Part shown: positions 1 through 9,349 of the stretch, in pieces
Numbering within the stretch: position 1 is the stretch's first letter
How the letters are laid out: every line of letters begins with the position of its first letter
Assembly: GCF_003589925.1 (NCBI RefSeq)
Contig: NZ_CP032382.1
Location: 7,936,001 to 8,000,000, forward strand
Reading direction: 5' to 3'
DNA length: 64,000 nt
Origin: Chryseolinea soli
GTDB lineage: Bacteria; Bacteroidota; Bacteroidia; Cytophagales; Cyclobacteriaceae
The notes under the pieces: model-generated
Database searches by the model: none
Told to the model about the DNA's origin: nothing
Seen by the model: only the letters and a program-made list of their open reading frames with translations
Translations under genes and position numbers: made by a program

Positions 1-154
1 TGAACTCGTCCAGCTTCACTTGCGGGTCGGCATAGGAGGGTTCGACGGGAATGACGAGGTCGTCCTGCTGGCTGCAAGCCGTCACGAAGAGGATGCCGGC
101 CATGACGATGGCCAGGTGCAGGACTTGGGCGTATAGTGATCGCGTGTGTTTCAT
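1..154 (-). CDS. Lipoprotein N-terminus, truncated by window edge
   Basis: The minus strand opens with ATG at 154-152 and stays open to the window edge, giving 51 residues that begin MKHTRSLYAQ. A hydrophobic stretch (LAIVMAGILFVT) leads to the lipobox-like TAC with Cys near residue 27, so it is an exported lipoprotein. It starts 9 nt beyond the stop of the DUF4302 gene and continues the FecR-SusC-SusD-metallohydrolase series, so it is probably the next gene of that operon. Too little is visible to assign a family. Confidence 0.7.
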   Translation of the reverse strand, partial: MKHTRSLYAQVLHLAIVMAGILFVTACSQQDDLVIPVEPSYADPQVKLDEF

Positions 155-163
155 TTTCAAAGC

Positions 164-1477
164 TTAAAATGCTGAACCAAAATTTCCAGAGAAGTAAAAC
201 GAAGGGCTCTCCACACATTTCAATTGCGCCACGAAGCCGTCGGCGGTCTTCAGATACTCCATGCGGAACCGCGAGCTGTTGAAGTAGTATAAAAACGGGG
301 CCATGTCCTCTTCAATAAACTTTGCATTGCCCGTCGGCTCCTCATAGCGGGTGAACTTGAACACGCCATCTGCCGATTTGGTGTAGGCATATTGATATCG
401 CCCGAGGTAATATCCTCCATCGCCCACGGCGCGCATGAACACGTCGAGGGTCAGGGTCTTATTTTTGGGATTGAAGGCCAGCTCGATGTTGCTGAGCCCC
501 ACCCCTTTTGCCAGCAATGAATTGTGGATCGTTAGTCGCGCATTCGTGTACAAGGGCGACCATCCCGGCAGCGGTTCGAATGGAACGGACACCGTAGTGA
601 AATCGATGCCCAGCAAAAGGTGCAGCGGCAAGATCGGATCGGCAGAAGGCACGAGGTTGATGCGCTCGCCGTCCACCATCACGTAAAACTTCTGGCTTGC
701 ATCATAAAACACCTCGTGGAAGGTCACGTCCTTGTACGTGACTTGTTTTTGCAAAAAGATCCCGTTGGTGGTGTAGGCAAACGGTGTGGTCTGGATGTTG
801 AGCGAGTCGGCTTGTTTGAACGAGAGCGAAAATGTTTTTGTATCCAGGTTGAAGCTGGTGTTGATGCGTTTGCCGTCGCGCGACTGCAAATAGGTGAAGG
901 GACTTTTATCTTTGTAACCCACAATGCCTTTTTGCAACACGTTAAGGTCGCCCCGTCTCAGTGCTTCACTTTCGGCGGCCGTTGCCTTGATGAGCAAGAG
1001 TGGCGATCCGTGTTGGTTCCCTTTCAGTTTGATCGTGTCGCCTTGTGTGGATTCGAACGCAAATTCAAAATCGGAATTCAGGCCATGCCCTTGTGCTCCA
1101 CCCACGGTGTCGGGATCGGGATCGGAAAGAATATGCAGATAAGAATAGGTGTCGAAGAACAGTGACGGCCGCTGCACCGCTTCCATGCGAAACGAGCTTT
1201 CAAATGGTTTCACCTGGCAGTCGGCATTGATGTCGGCCAGCATGGTTACGCGGCCTTCGCTGCTGAAGGTCATGTAGAAGCTGTAGCCTCCACCCGAACC
1301 TGGAAACAAATAGCCTTTCCAGCCCGAAGGCGCGTCTACCAATTGCTGACGATAGTCTTTCAGTATTTGCTCCATCCGTTCTTCCGGGCGTCCCATCAGC
1401 AACGGATCATCTTCGTGCTGGCAGGCCGCGATGGCGATGAGGGCGACGATATAGATAAAAATATTTTTCATACGCAT
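164..1477 (-). CDS. DUF4302 family lipoprotein
   Basis: A 437-residue lipoprotein with a signal peptide (MKNIFIYIVALIAIAAC) and lipidated Cys near residue 19, so it is probably anchored in the outer membrane. The segment after it, with GRPEERMEQILKDY followed by a Gly-rich SGWKGYLFPGSGGGYSFYM patch, is what I associate with DUF4302. That Bacteroidota family typically sits behind SusC/SusD and an HExxH lipoprotein, as here. Function is unknown; the operon suggests an accessory surface subunit of the uptake system. A second ATG two codons in (1471) is an equally plausible start; a GGAG lies 4 nt before the upstream ATG. Confidence 0.8.
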   Translation of the reverse strand: MRMKNIFIYIVALIAIAACQHEDDPLLMGRPEERMEQILKDYRQQLVDAPSGWKGYLFPGSGGGYSFYMTFSSEGRVTMLADINADCQVKPFESSFRMEAVQRPSLFFDTYSYLHILSDPDPDTVGGAQGHGLNSDFEFAFESTQGDTIKLKGNQHGSPLLLIKATAAESEALRRGDLNVLQKGIVGYKDKSPFTYLQSRDGKRINTSFNLDTKTFSLSFKQADSLNIQTTPFAYTTNGIFLQKQVTYKDVTFHEVFYDASQKFYVMVDGERINLVPSADPILPLHLLLGIDFTTVSVPFEPLPGWSPLYTNARLTIHNSLLAKGVGLSNIELAFNPKNKTLTLDVFMRAVGDGGYYLGRYQYAYTKSADGVFKFTRYEEPTGNAKFIEEDMAPFLYYFNSSRFRMEYLKTADGFVAQLKCVESPSFYFSGNFGSAF

Positions 1478-1513
1478 AGTTCTCCGTTAGTCACGTTTTT
1501 CATTTCCGCGCCA

Positions 1514-2368
1514 TCATTTTGTTGCCGCAACAATGGCTTTCCCCGTCGTCTGCTGCAATTGATAAAAATCGATGTTCCAGGTTTCTTTGAAATAAGCTAC
1601 CACGATCGCTTCCTTCTGACGCAGCAGCGCTTTGCCATTGGCCGACGCTTTGCTCAGGATCGCCTCATAGCCGTCGTGGCCCTCGACCAACATCGTCGAG
1701 ATCATCTCCACAAAATCTTCGTCGGAGCTCGCCCGGGCATAGGGCGTGATGAACCCGAGGTTCCACGCATCTTCATTCACCGTGTTATACCAGGTGGCCG
1801 TGTAGCCCGAGGGGGTGATTTGCTTGAAATTTCTCGGATAAAGTTTTGACTGGTGCAGGATGTGGGCAAATTCGTGGTGAATGGTGTGCAACATCTGCTT
1901 CACCGCCGGCACGTCCGTATTCACAAAATCATTGATCACAAACAGGGTCACCTTGCGACCCGACTCCGCCTCCCCCAACACCATGGTGCCGTCGTTGTTG
2001 TACTGCGGGCTTCCCACCAGGACAAATTGCTTTGGTGCATTGATCTTCATGAAGTCCCCACCAGCCTCCTGCACATAGGGCTCAATCCAGGTCTGCTTCA
2101 CCAGCGTCATCACGGGGATCACCTTCTCTTCCTTCACCGGCACCAGCACTTTGTCGGTGGCCAATTCGAAGGGAACCCATTTGTAGCTGACGGCGATGTT
2201 GTAGGGATCGGTATAGTTTTGGACGATCCACCGGTCGATCGCATTGGTTTCCGTATCAACGTCCAGAAACGAGATGTCGAGATCTTCTTCGGGATCGCTG
2301 CACGACGACGCGAGCGTCATGGCGGCGATGGCGAAGAGGGTGGTGCGAAATGTATTACGAGCGTTCAT
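1514..2368 (-). CDS. Substrate-import-associated zinc metallohydrolase lipoprotein (HExxH)
   Basis: This 284-residue lipoprotein has a signal peptide with Cys at about residue 23 (TLASSC). The zincin motif HEFAH lies at residues 165-169 inside TIHHEFAHILHQ. A later acidic segment (SDEDFVEMIS, about 215-224) could supply the third zinc ligand. It matches the Bacteroidota family of putative zinc-binding metallopeptidases encoded next to SusC/SusD pairs. The substrate is unknown; peptide or protein trimming at the cell surface before import is an inference. It is 10 nt downstream of susD and in the same direction, so co-transcribed. Confidence 0.88.
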   Translation of the reverse strand: MNARNTFRTTLFAIAAMTLASSCSDPEEDLDISFLDVDTETNAIDRWIVQNYTDPYNIAVSYKWVPFELATDKVLVPVKEEKVIPVMTLVKQTWIEPYVQEAGGDFMKINAPKQFVLVGSPQYNNDGTMVLGEAESGRKVTLFVINDFVNTDVPAVKQMLHTIHHEFAHILHQSKLYPRNFKQITPSGYTATWYNTVNEDAWNLGFITPYARASSDEDFVEMISTMLVEGHDGYEAILSKASANGKALLRQKEAIVVAYFKETWNIDFYQLQQTTGKAIVAATK

Positions 2369-2378
2369 AGCGTTTCAA

Positions 2379-3857
2379 TTAGCGTGGATTCAATTCTATT
2401 CCCGACGACTGTGCCTCTTGCGGGATCTGCAACACCCGGCGCGGGTCGTTCGGCCCCAAAGTCAAAATATTGTCGCGGCTGTAGGGCACATGCACTACCT
2501 GCAGGCGATGACGGATGATGTCGAACCAGCGCTGCCCCTCGAAGAGGAACTCCACCCGTTTGAAGTCGAGCACGGTAGCAATGAGGGCCGCTTCAATGTC
2601 GGTGGTGTTGTAAAACCGCAGCACGCGGGCGCGCGTCACGGTGTGCCGGGCGGGGTCGTAGTATGGCTCATCGGTGTCGTTCACGATGATGCGGGTGCTG
2701 GCAAAGTCATTGAGATCTTTTAGCGTGGCATCGTAGTTGCCCAGGCGTGCATTGGCTTCGGCGCGATTGAACAACACTTCTTCGGCCGTGAGGAGCGGGA
2801 TCATGTTATAGGGCGTGCCGATCTCGGCGTTCGGATCCATCTTCACAAAATGCTCTCTGAATTTGGGTGTGAACAGCGAGGCCTCGTTGCCATAGAACAT
2901 GTAGCCCCACAGTCCGCTGGTCACGTTCTGATTCCACACCACTTTACTCAGCAGGTTGAAGTTGAAGCCGTAGCGATAGCCACGCAGGCTCCGTGCCCAC
3001 AGCGACGGCGCTTCCACCAGCAACAAGTTCGAGGGCTTATCGGCTTTGGTGTATTCCGCCAACTTCACCAAAGGTTCCATGGCGCGGTAGGCTTCGGAGT
3101 TGATTGGTCGCAAGCTCGGCAAGATGTTGCCCGAGGGAAACGCCAGGTTGGCGTGCTCCACCACTTTGGTGTAATCCATTTTGAACAGGTAGAACCGTGT
3201 GGCAAATCCATGCGCTGCCGTGGTGGTGAAATGATAACGACCGGCGCCTTCCTTATACGATTCGTTGTCCAGCAAAGGAATCCCTTCCTCCAGATCTTTC
3301 TCGATCTGTTCGTATACGTAGGCCACCGTCTTGCGCTCATATTTTTGCGTCACCACCTTCTCGGGTTCGGTCACATAGGGAATGCCTGGATCGGTGGCGG
3401 CCGTCACGGGATTGTATACACGGGAGAAGAGCGTGACCAACATAAAATGGGCATACGCCCGTGTCACCAACGCCTCTCCTTTCGAGGCTCTGTATTGTGT
3501 CTGATCGCTTGCGCTGTTGATGGTTTCCAGCGCCTGGTTCGACGCAGCGATGGCCGCATAAGCGGCCTGCCAATAGAAGTCGGGCGTGTCTTCATTGCGG
3601 CTTGGCACATCGTTGAATTGCCACGGTGCGCTGTTGATGAGCTCCGAGGTGGTGAGCGCTTTGTCTTCGGCGTTGTCGGAAAGCGCTTCCAGGAAGGTGA
3701 TGTAGTTGGCCCGCGGATAGGCTGATGCCAGGAGCTCGGCCACCTTTTCGGGCGTGTTCAGTTCCGCGCGTTGGTCGGGAAGGTGTTCGAGGTAGTCGCT
3801 GCAGCGTGTAGCCGTGAGGAGCACCAGCGTCAAACCTGTAAGTAATCGTATTTTCAT
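2379..3857 (-). CDS. SusD/RagB-like nutrient-binding lipoprotein
   Basis: The product has about 492 residues. A signal peptide ends at a Cys (TATRCSDYLEHLPDQ), and the C-terminal RagB/SusD part shows the characteristic EVLFNRAEANARLGN and FKRVEFLFEGQRWFDIIRH segments. SusD proteins are surface lids that capture ligand for the SusC channel. I chose ATG 3857 because it directly precedes the hydrophobic signal sequence; the in-frame ATG at 3872 would add five residues and is close to the susC stop. The Arg immediately before the lipidated Cys is unusual for a lipobox. The order SusC-SusD-HExxH is conserved in this phylum; the ligand cannot be read from sequence. Confidence 0.92.
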   Translation of the reverse strand: MKIRLLTGLTLVLLTATRCSDYLEHLPDQRAELNTPEKVAELLASAYPRANYITFLEALSDNAEDKALTTSELINSAPWQFNDVPSRNEDTPDFYWQAAYAAIAASNQALETINSASDQTQYRASKGEALVTRAYAHFMLVTLFSRVYNPVTAATDPGIPYVTEPEKVVTQKYERKTVAYVYEQIEKDLEEGIPLLDNESYKEGAGRYHFTTTAAHGFATRFYLFKMDYTKVVEHANLAFPSGNILPSLRPINSEAYRAMEPLVKLAEYTKADKPSNLLLVEAPSLWARSLRGYRYGFNFNLLSKVVWNQNVTSGLWGYMFYGNEASLFTPKFREHFVKMDPNAEIGTPYNMIPLLTAEEVLFNRAEANARLGNYDATLKDLNDFASTRIIVNDTDEPYYDPARHTVTRARVLRFYNTTDIEAALIATVLDFKRVEFLFEGQRWFDIIRHRLQVVHVPYSRDNILTLGPNDPRRVLQIPQEAQSSGIELNPR

Positions 3858-3875
3858 TTTCGTCCGTTCCATGTT

Positions 3876-6800
3876 TTAAAATCCTGCTTTCAGTGAAAGG
3901 GTATACTGTTGTGGGATGGGTGTCGCCACGCCACCCGAGTTGAAAAATTCCGGATCCTGACCTTTCAATCTTTTGTCGGCGTAGAGCAGCATCGGGTTGT
4001 TGGCAATGAGGCTTACCGACAAATTCGTTGCACCGAGGCGGCTGGTCCAGCTTTCGGGCAAGAGGTAGGAAAGCGAAACTTGCTTCAAGCGCACAAAACC
4101 TCCGTCGGCAATGCGCACATCCGAATAGTTGTAGACCGCATAGGGGTTCACGCCATCGAGGCTGCCCAGCGTGCGCAAGTCCAGAATGGAGGGCACGTTG
4201 GTGAATTTCTCGTCGCCGCTGGTCATCCACCGGTTCAGGAATTCTTTGGGCGTGGCGTCCAGGTCGGTATAGCTGCTGCTGAATGCCGGCGTCAACCTGA
4301 TCTTGTTCCCGGCACTGTAGGTGATCAAAGCCGACAACGTGATGTTGCGATAGCGGAAGGAGTTATAGAGTCCACCGGTGATGGTGGGATCTACCGGGCC
4401 TTCATATTTCAAATACTTTGTGATGTCGCTTTGTAAATAGACGTTGTTGCTGGTTTCACCTTTTTCGTTGATGAAGTAGGGCGATCCGTTCTCAGCGTTC
4501 AACCCCTGAAAGTCGACGGAGAACAGACCCCGGTAGGGGTATCCTTCTTTCGGTCCCCCGTCGGACGACACCAGTTCCCAGATGGTGGGCGTACTCTTGA
4601 GGTTGGTCACACGGTTCCGGTTGTGCGCAAAGGTGAGCTGCACCTTCCAGCCGCTGTGATCTCCCTGATACAACGTCCCCCCTAAAGTAACTTCAATCCC
4701 CCGCGACGTCATGTCGGCATAGTTCGCGGATTTGACAAACTGGCCCCCGATCGCGGACGTGCGCAGCGGGCTGATGAGATCAAAACCATCGCGGTGATAC
4801 CAGTCTACCGTCAATGTCACACGCTCACGCAAGAAGGCGGCGTCGAACCCGATGTTGGTTTCGTATTGCTTCTCCCAGGTCAGCTCGCGGTTCTCCAGGT
4901 CCTGGATGTTGATCACCGATTCGATTTCGGGCAAATAAGGGCGTGTAGCTTTGTTAGTGCTCAGCACTAGACTGGAGTTGGTGGCATTACCCATGCTGGC
5001 TGTTAACCCATACGTGGCGCGAAGCGTGAGGCGGTTGATGATGCTTTGCGAGGCCATGAAATTTTCGGCGTCCACATTCCATGAACCGCTCACATTCCAC
5101 GTGGGCAGCCACCGTGCATCGCGCGACTTGCCCAGGCGGTTGGAACCATCGTAGCGAAGCGTGCCGTTCAGGTTATATTTCGTGCGATACGAATACGTAG
5201 CGTTCACCATGCCCGCCAAAAAACGGTCGTAGGTCATGCCCATGCCATAGAAATCGAAGTTGCCTTCCACCACCTGCTTGATGATGTTGGGGTCTACATA
5301 GGGCACGCCGCCTTTGTCGAACTGGTAGCCATAACCATAAAAGAATTTATTCTGACGATCGGCATACCGCAGCTCCTGCGAGCCAAACACCCGCACGATG
5401 TGCGTGTCGTTGAACGTCTTGTTCCACTCCAGCGTGTTGCGCAGGTTGTAGCTCACCAGGTAGTCGTCGGTGGTGTTGTAGAAACCCCCATAGGGCAGGA
5501 CGACCACCGGCTCGGCTTCCGGGTCGTCGGGGTTGCGATAGAGGAACTTGTTGTTCTGGCGGATGGTGGCATCGCCGTCGGCGCGAAACGCTTCGGCCAT
5601 GTTGGAATGTTCGTAGACCTTGTGCTCCTGGTTCGTCTTCGCATAGCGCACGGCGCCGAGGAAAGCATACTTGAGGTTGGGACGGATCTTATACGACACA
5701 TCACCCTGCAGCTTCAGGTCGATCATGGTGAGATCGAGCGTGTTGTTCTCCAGTTCGTGAATGATGTTGAAGGGCGCAAAATTCCGTTTGAAGAATTCCA
5801 GGTTCCCCTGGTCGTCATACGGCGTCAGGGTCCGGCTGGTGTTGATGGCATAGCTGAACGGGTTGATGTCGAAATCGCGATCGTATTTTCCTTCCACCGG
5901 GTTGCTGCGGCGGCTCACAGTTCCGGGAGCGCGCTGCACGCGGATGGCGCCCTGGGTGATGAGGCCGATGGCGAGCTTGTCGGTGATGTTGAAATTGGCC
6001 CGCGCATTGCCCGTGAAGCGTTTCACGCGATCGGCAATCGTCCAGCCGTCATCCTGCAGATAGCTGCCGGAAAAATAAAGCTGCGACTTCTCGGTACCGG
6101 AGGAGATCCCCAGGGAGTGCTCTTGCATGAATGAATTGCGGAAGAGCACGTCGAACCAATCCGTGTTGCGCCGGGCATAGCCTTGCAAAAATGCAGCCCG
6201 TGCCTCCGGCGTGTTTCGCAATCCGAAAGCGCCGCTGGTTTTATCGTATTGATCGATGAGGTCATACATCTTCACATACACGCCGCCGTTGGGAGAGCGC
6301 TTGCTGTTGCCAAACGTTTCCCATCCTTTGCGATCCAGTTCATCGTAGAGCGACATCTGGTCGGCGGAGTTCATGATGTTGAAGGTGTTGTAGGAAGGCT
6401 TGCGGTAGGTTGAAAAGTTGGCCGTGTAGGAGATCAACGGTTTGCCCACGCGTCCTTTCTTGGTGGTGATCACGATCACACCGTTCATGGCCCGCGCGCC
6501 ATACTGCGCCGTGGCCGAGGCATCTTTCAAGATCTGGAAGCTCTCGATGTCGTCGGCATTGAGACCGGCAACCGATGATCCGATCAGCGTCTTGGTGTCG
6601 CCGGTGGAAAGTTGTTCGTTGGAAATGTTCACCACGTCTTCCAGTACCACACCGTCGACTACCCACAGTGGTTTGTTGTCGCCTGTGATGGACGTAGCGC
6701 CGCGAATCCTGATCTTGGGTGCCGTGCCAAAGGTGCCCGACACGTTTTGTACCGAAACGCCCGCGGCGCGCCCGGCCAACATGCGGCTCACGTCCGTGAT

Positions 6801-7451
6801 GCCGTCTTGTTTCACGTCGGAACCTTTCAGGTTGATCGTCGATCCTGTAAACAATTTCTTGTCTACATCCTGGTAGCCGGTCACCACCACTTCGTTGAAC
6901 ACACTCACGTCTTCGGTCAGCACCACGTTGAGCGTGGTCTCCTCGCCGACGATGATCTCTTGTGTTTTGTAACCCACCATCGAGAACACCAGCGTGGCGT
7001 GGTCTTTCACCAGCACGCGGTAGGCGCCCTTACTGTCGGTCATGGTGCCGTTGTTGGTGCCCTTCTCTACAATGGACACTCCCACCATCGGCGAGCTTTT
7101 TCCATCCACCAGCTCGGTCACTTCGCCGGTGATGATCACGGGAGGACGTTTTGCCTTCTGGAGGATCACCTGGTCGCCCACGATCTTATAGGTGATGTCG
7201 ATGGCCCGAAGCAGGTTGAGGCAAGCTTCAAGGGATGTGGCGTCGGTCGTTTCGATCTTCAGCGAGCGATTGATCTCCGACCCGTCATAGACGAAGCTCA
7301 CATGGTGTTGCTGTTCGAGGCGGTGCAAATATTCATCCAGCGATTCGACCTTGCCGACGGTCTCGGCCAAGGCGGCAAAGCCGGCAAAAAGCAGGATCAG
7401 CAACAATTTGATTTTTCTTCCGGTTATTCCCGTATAGCGGTGCACGTGCAT
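3876..7451 (-). CDS. SusC/RagA-family TonB-dependent outer-membrane transporter with STN domain
   Basis: 1191 residues. After a signal peptide, a secretin/TonB short N-terminal (STN) domain spans about 35-100, followed by a carboxypeptidase-regulatory-like domain (about 108-185). The plug carries the SusC hallmarks NEVVVTGYQ, KIRIRGATS, PLWVVDGVV and ILKDASATAQYGARAMNGVI, and a long beta-barrel ends in SLKAGF. It imports oligomeric nutrients with its SusD lid, energised by TonB. The STN domain is the module that signals to FecR-type anti-sigma factors, and a FecR gene lies 46 nt upstream in the same direction. Regulation by surface signalling is therefore likely. Confidence 0.95.
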   Translation of the reverse strand: MHVHRYTGITGRKIKLLLILLFAGFAALAETVGKVESLDEYLHRLEQQHHVSFVYDGSEINRSLKIETTDATSLEACLNLLRAIDITYKIVGDQVILQKAKRPPVIITGEVTELVDGKSSPMVGVSIVEKGTNNGTMTDSKGAYRVLVKDHATLVFSMVGYKTQEIIVGEETTLNVVLTEDVSVFNEVVVTGYQDVDKKLFTGSTINLKGSDVKQDGITDVSRMLAGRAAGVSVQNVSGTFGTAPKIRIRGATSITGDNKPLWVVDGVVLEDVVNISNEQLSTGDTKTLIGSSVAGLNADDIESFQILKDASATAQYGARAMNGVIVITTKKGRVGKPLISYTANFSTYRKPSYNTFNIMNSADQMSLYDELDRKGWETFGNSKRSPNGGVYVKMYDLIDQYDKTSGAFGLRNTPEARAAFLQGYARRNTDWFDVLFRNSFMQEHSLGISSGTEKSQLYFSGSYLQDDGWTIADRVKRFTGNARANFNITDKLAIGLITQGAIRVQRAPGTVSRRSNPVEGKYDRDFDINPFSYAINTSRTLTPYDDQGNLEFFKRNFAPFNIIHELENNTLDLTMIDLKLQGDVSYKIRPNLKYAFLGAVRYAKTNQEHKVYEHSNMAEAFRADGDATIRQNNKFLYRNPDDPEAEPVVVLPYGGFYNTTDDYLVSYNLRNTLEWNKTFNDTHIVRVFGSQELRYADRQNKFFYGYGYQFDKGGVPYVDPNIIKQVVEGNFDFYGMGMTYDRFLAGMVNATYSYRTKYNLNGTLRYDGSNRLGKSRDARWLPTWNVSGSWNVDAENFMASQSIINRLTLRATYGLTASMGNATNSSLVLSTNKATRPYLPEIESVINIQDLENRELTWEKQYETNIGFDAAFLRERVTLTVDWYHRDGFDLISPLRTSAIGGQFVKSANYADMTSRGIEVTLGGTLYQGDHSGWKVQLTFAHNRNRVTNLKSTPTIWELVSSDGGPKEGYPYRGLFSVDFQGLNAENGSPYFINEKGETSNNVYLQSDITKYLKYEGPVDPTITGGLYNSFRYRNITLSALITYSAGNKIRLTPAFSSSYTDLDATPKEFLNRWMTSGDEKFTNVPSILDLRTLGSLDGVNPYAVYNYSDVRIADGGFVRLKQVSLSYLLPESWTSRLGATNLSVSLIANNPMLLYADKRLKGQDPEFFNSGGVATPIPQQYTLSLKAGF

Positions 7452-7497
7452 GGGGGTTTCAGGGGGTTTAGGATGGTGGTTGGTTTACGGGGTTTGC

Positions 7498-8520
7498 TCA
7501 GGGATTGCCCTGGATGACCACCAGTGAATCTTTGCTTTCGATTTTTACAGGATAGGCCGCCGCCAGCACATCCAGCACTTCCTGGAGGCTGTTGTTCTTG
7601 AAGGTGGCATTGAACTTTTTGAATTTGGTGATGGAGTCCACCACGACGAAGCGGACGCGGTAGTACTCTTCGAGTGCGCTGAGTACGTCGCGCAGCGGGG
7701 CGTCGGTGAACACGAGTTCATGGGTGAGCCACGCATCGCTGTTCCGGTTGGTGACGTCCACCGCGGTGAGCGTGCGGGCCAGCGTATTGAACACGATGCC
7801 GTCGCCGGCGCGCAATACGGGATTTTCTTTTGTACCTCCCGGCTCGAACATGACCGTGCCGGTTTTCACACTGACCGCAATCTCATTTTGACGCAGCCGG
7901 ATGTTGAATGTCGTGCCCAACACCGTCACTGTCGACTGTTGCATCTGCACCACAAAAGGGTGCTCCTTATCGTGCGACACGGAGAAAAATGCGTTGCCCG
8001 CTTCCAGGTACACCCGGCGTTGTGCGCCCGACCATTGCGACGGGTAGCGCACCGTGGTGTTTTCGTCCATGAAGATTTGCGAATGATCGGCCAGCACCAG
8101 CGTGTCGCGCACGTTGGGCCCGGTGGATTTGGTGATGAACTCCACCTGGCGCGACACATAGATCCAATAGCCCACGGCACCGGTCACCAACACGGCGGCC
8201 GCGCGCGTAAACCATTTCAACGCCACGCCAACACCGCTCGGTTGCGAGGCGACATAGCGCGGGCTTTGTTTCAATTTTAGGGAAAGTCTTTCGGTGGCTT
8301 CTGCCACATTGATGTGCTGCAGATCCTTCACGTCCGCGGATGCGGCCCAGAGATTGACTACTTCTTTGTAAAAGGTATCGTGATCGGGCGAAAGCATTCG
8401 CAACGCTTCCACTTCGTGTAACAATTCAACGTTGTCGGGCTCATTGAGGAGCAAAACAATCTTGCGCAGGTAATCCTCGTCTGGTTTCAAAGGTTTAACG
8501 GTTAATTGCCCATAAGACAA
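7498..8520 (-). CDS. FecR-family anti-sigma factor
   Basis: 340 residues: a cytoplasmic N-terminus, one membrane span at about 103-122 (WFTRAAAVLVTGAVGYWIYV), a periplasmic FecR domain (GNAFFSVSHDKEHPFVVQ, TTFNIR) and a C-terminal DUF4974 domain (about 265-338). It senses the STN domain of SusC and controls an ECF sigma factor. The first codon is TTG; no ATG exists until about residue 42, so a TTG start is needed to keep the N-terminal sigma-binding part. Unusually, no ECF sigma gene sits upstream: the next gene (8798) is divergent and unrelated. Confidence 0.92.
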   Translation of the reverse strand: MSYGQLTVKPLKPDEDYLRKIVLLLNEPDNVELLHEVEALRMLSPDHDTFYKEVVNLWAASADVKDLQHINVAEATERLSLKLKQSPRYVASQPSGVGVALKWFTRAAAVLVTGAVGYWIYVSRQVEFITKSTGPNVRDTLVLADHSQIFMDENTTVRYPSQWSGAQRRVYLEAGNAFFSVSHDKEHPFVVQMQQSTVTVLGTTFNIRLRQNEIAVSVKTGTVMFEPGGTKENPVLRAGDGIVFNTLARTLTAVDVTNRNSDAWLTHELVFTDAPLRDVLSALEEYYRVRFVVVDSITKFKKFNATFKNNSLQEVLDVLAAAYPVKIESKDSLVVIQGNP

Positions 8521-8797
8521 ATAACCCTACCCTACCCCACTAAAAGATTTTTCGATTTTTTTTCGCCGAGGGTCAAATCCGCCCCACGCAAACGAAGCCA
8601 TCGGGTCTTTTCCCATGATTTGGGTTGGAAATTAGCGTTCCGGACCAGGCGCCACCCAGATCGATCATCGACTTTCTTTCCGTGGACTACCCGGGTAATG
8701 CGCTGTGGACTACCCGCAAAATTCTATCTTTCTCCATATTAGCATCGCTTTTCAAATGCACGGCATCCGGAAAGCCATTCACCAAACCTCGATCACC

Positions 8798-9250
8798 ATG
8801 CCCCCCAATAAACTCCTTCTCACTGCCCTGCTTGTCTGCGTACTCACGACGGCTTACTCCCAACATCATCAGACAGAAAAAAATACAGTCGCATCGCCGA
8901 TAACCTTCGACCTTGTGCTACGCCAGGCGTTATCCGACCCGGAGCTCACGGACTATAAAATGGAATCCCTTGTTATGACCCTCGCTCCCGGGGCTGCCGA
9001 CACGGTTTCTCATCGCCACGACTGTGAATTGTTCGGCTATGTGATGGAAGGCGAGATTCAGATTGCCCTCGTCACCAAGGAGCCGAATACCTTTTCGACC
9101 GGTCAGATGTTTTACGAAAAAAGAAATATCCTCCATACCCTGGCCAGAAATCCAAGCCAAGAGAAGACAACCCGGGTCCTATTGATCTTTATTATCAAAA
9201 ATGGGAGAACCGGCTATACGGCAGAGTATGCCGGAAAGAAAACTCACTAA
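8798..9250 (+). CDS. Secreted cupin-domain protein
   Basis: 150 residues with a signal peptide (MPPNKLLLTALLVCVLTTAYSQ) and a single cupin fold. The first metal motif is seen as DTVSHRHDCELFGYVMEGEIQI, then the second strand set around FYEKRNILHTLARNP. Small exported cupins of this kind bind a metal and sit in the periplasm, but the reaction is not predictable. I chose ATG 8798 because the signal peptide starts there; longer in-frame starts at 8705 and 8756 add non-hydrophobic residues. It is divergent from the fecR operon, so 8521-8797 must hold both promoters. Confidence 0.8.
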   Translation: MPPNKLLLTALLVCVLTTAYSQHHQTEKNTVASPITFDLVLRQALSDPELTDYKMESLVMTLAPGAADTVSHRHDCELFGYVMEGEIQIALVTKEPNTFSTGQMFYEKRNILHTLARNPSQEKTTRVLLIFIIKNGRTGYTAEYAGKKTH

Positions 9251-9349
9251 ATACATCAACAAAGTAAACGTGCACACCCGGTAGGTACCTGTGCATTCCG
9301 TGCGCTGCGTGGAGTGCACCATATACCACGCGAATTACCCCCTTACGTC

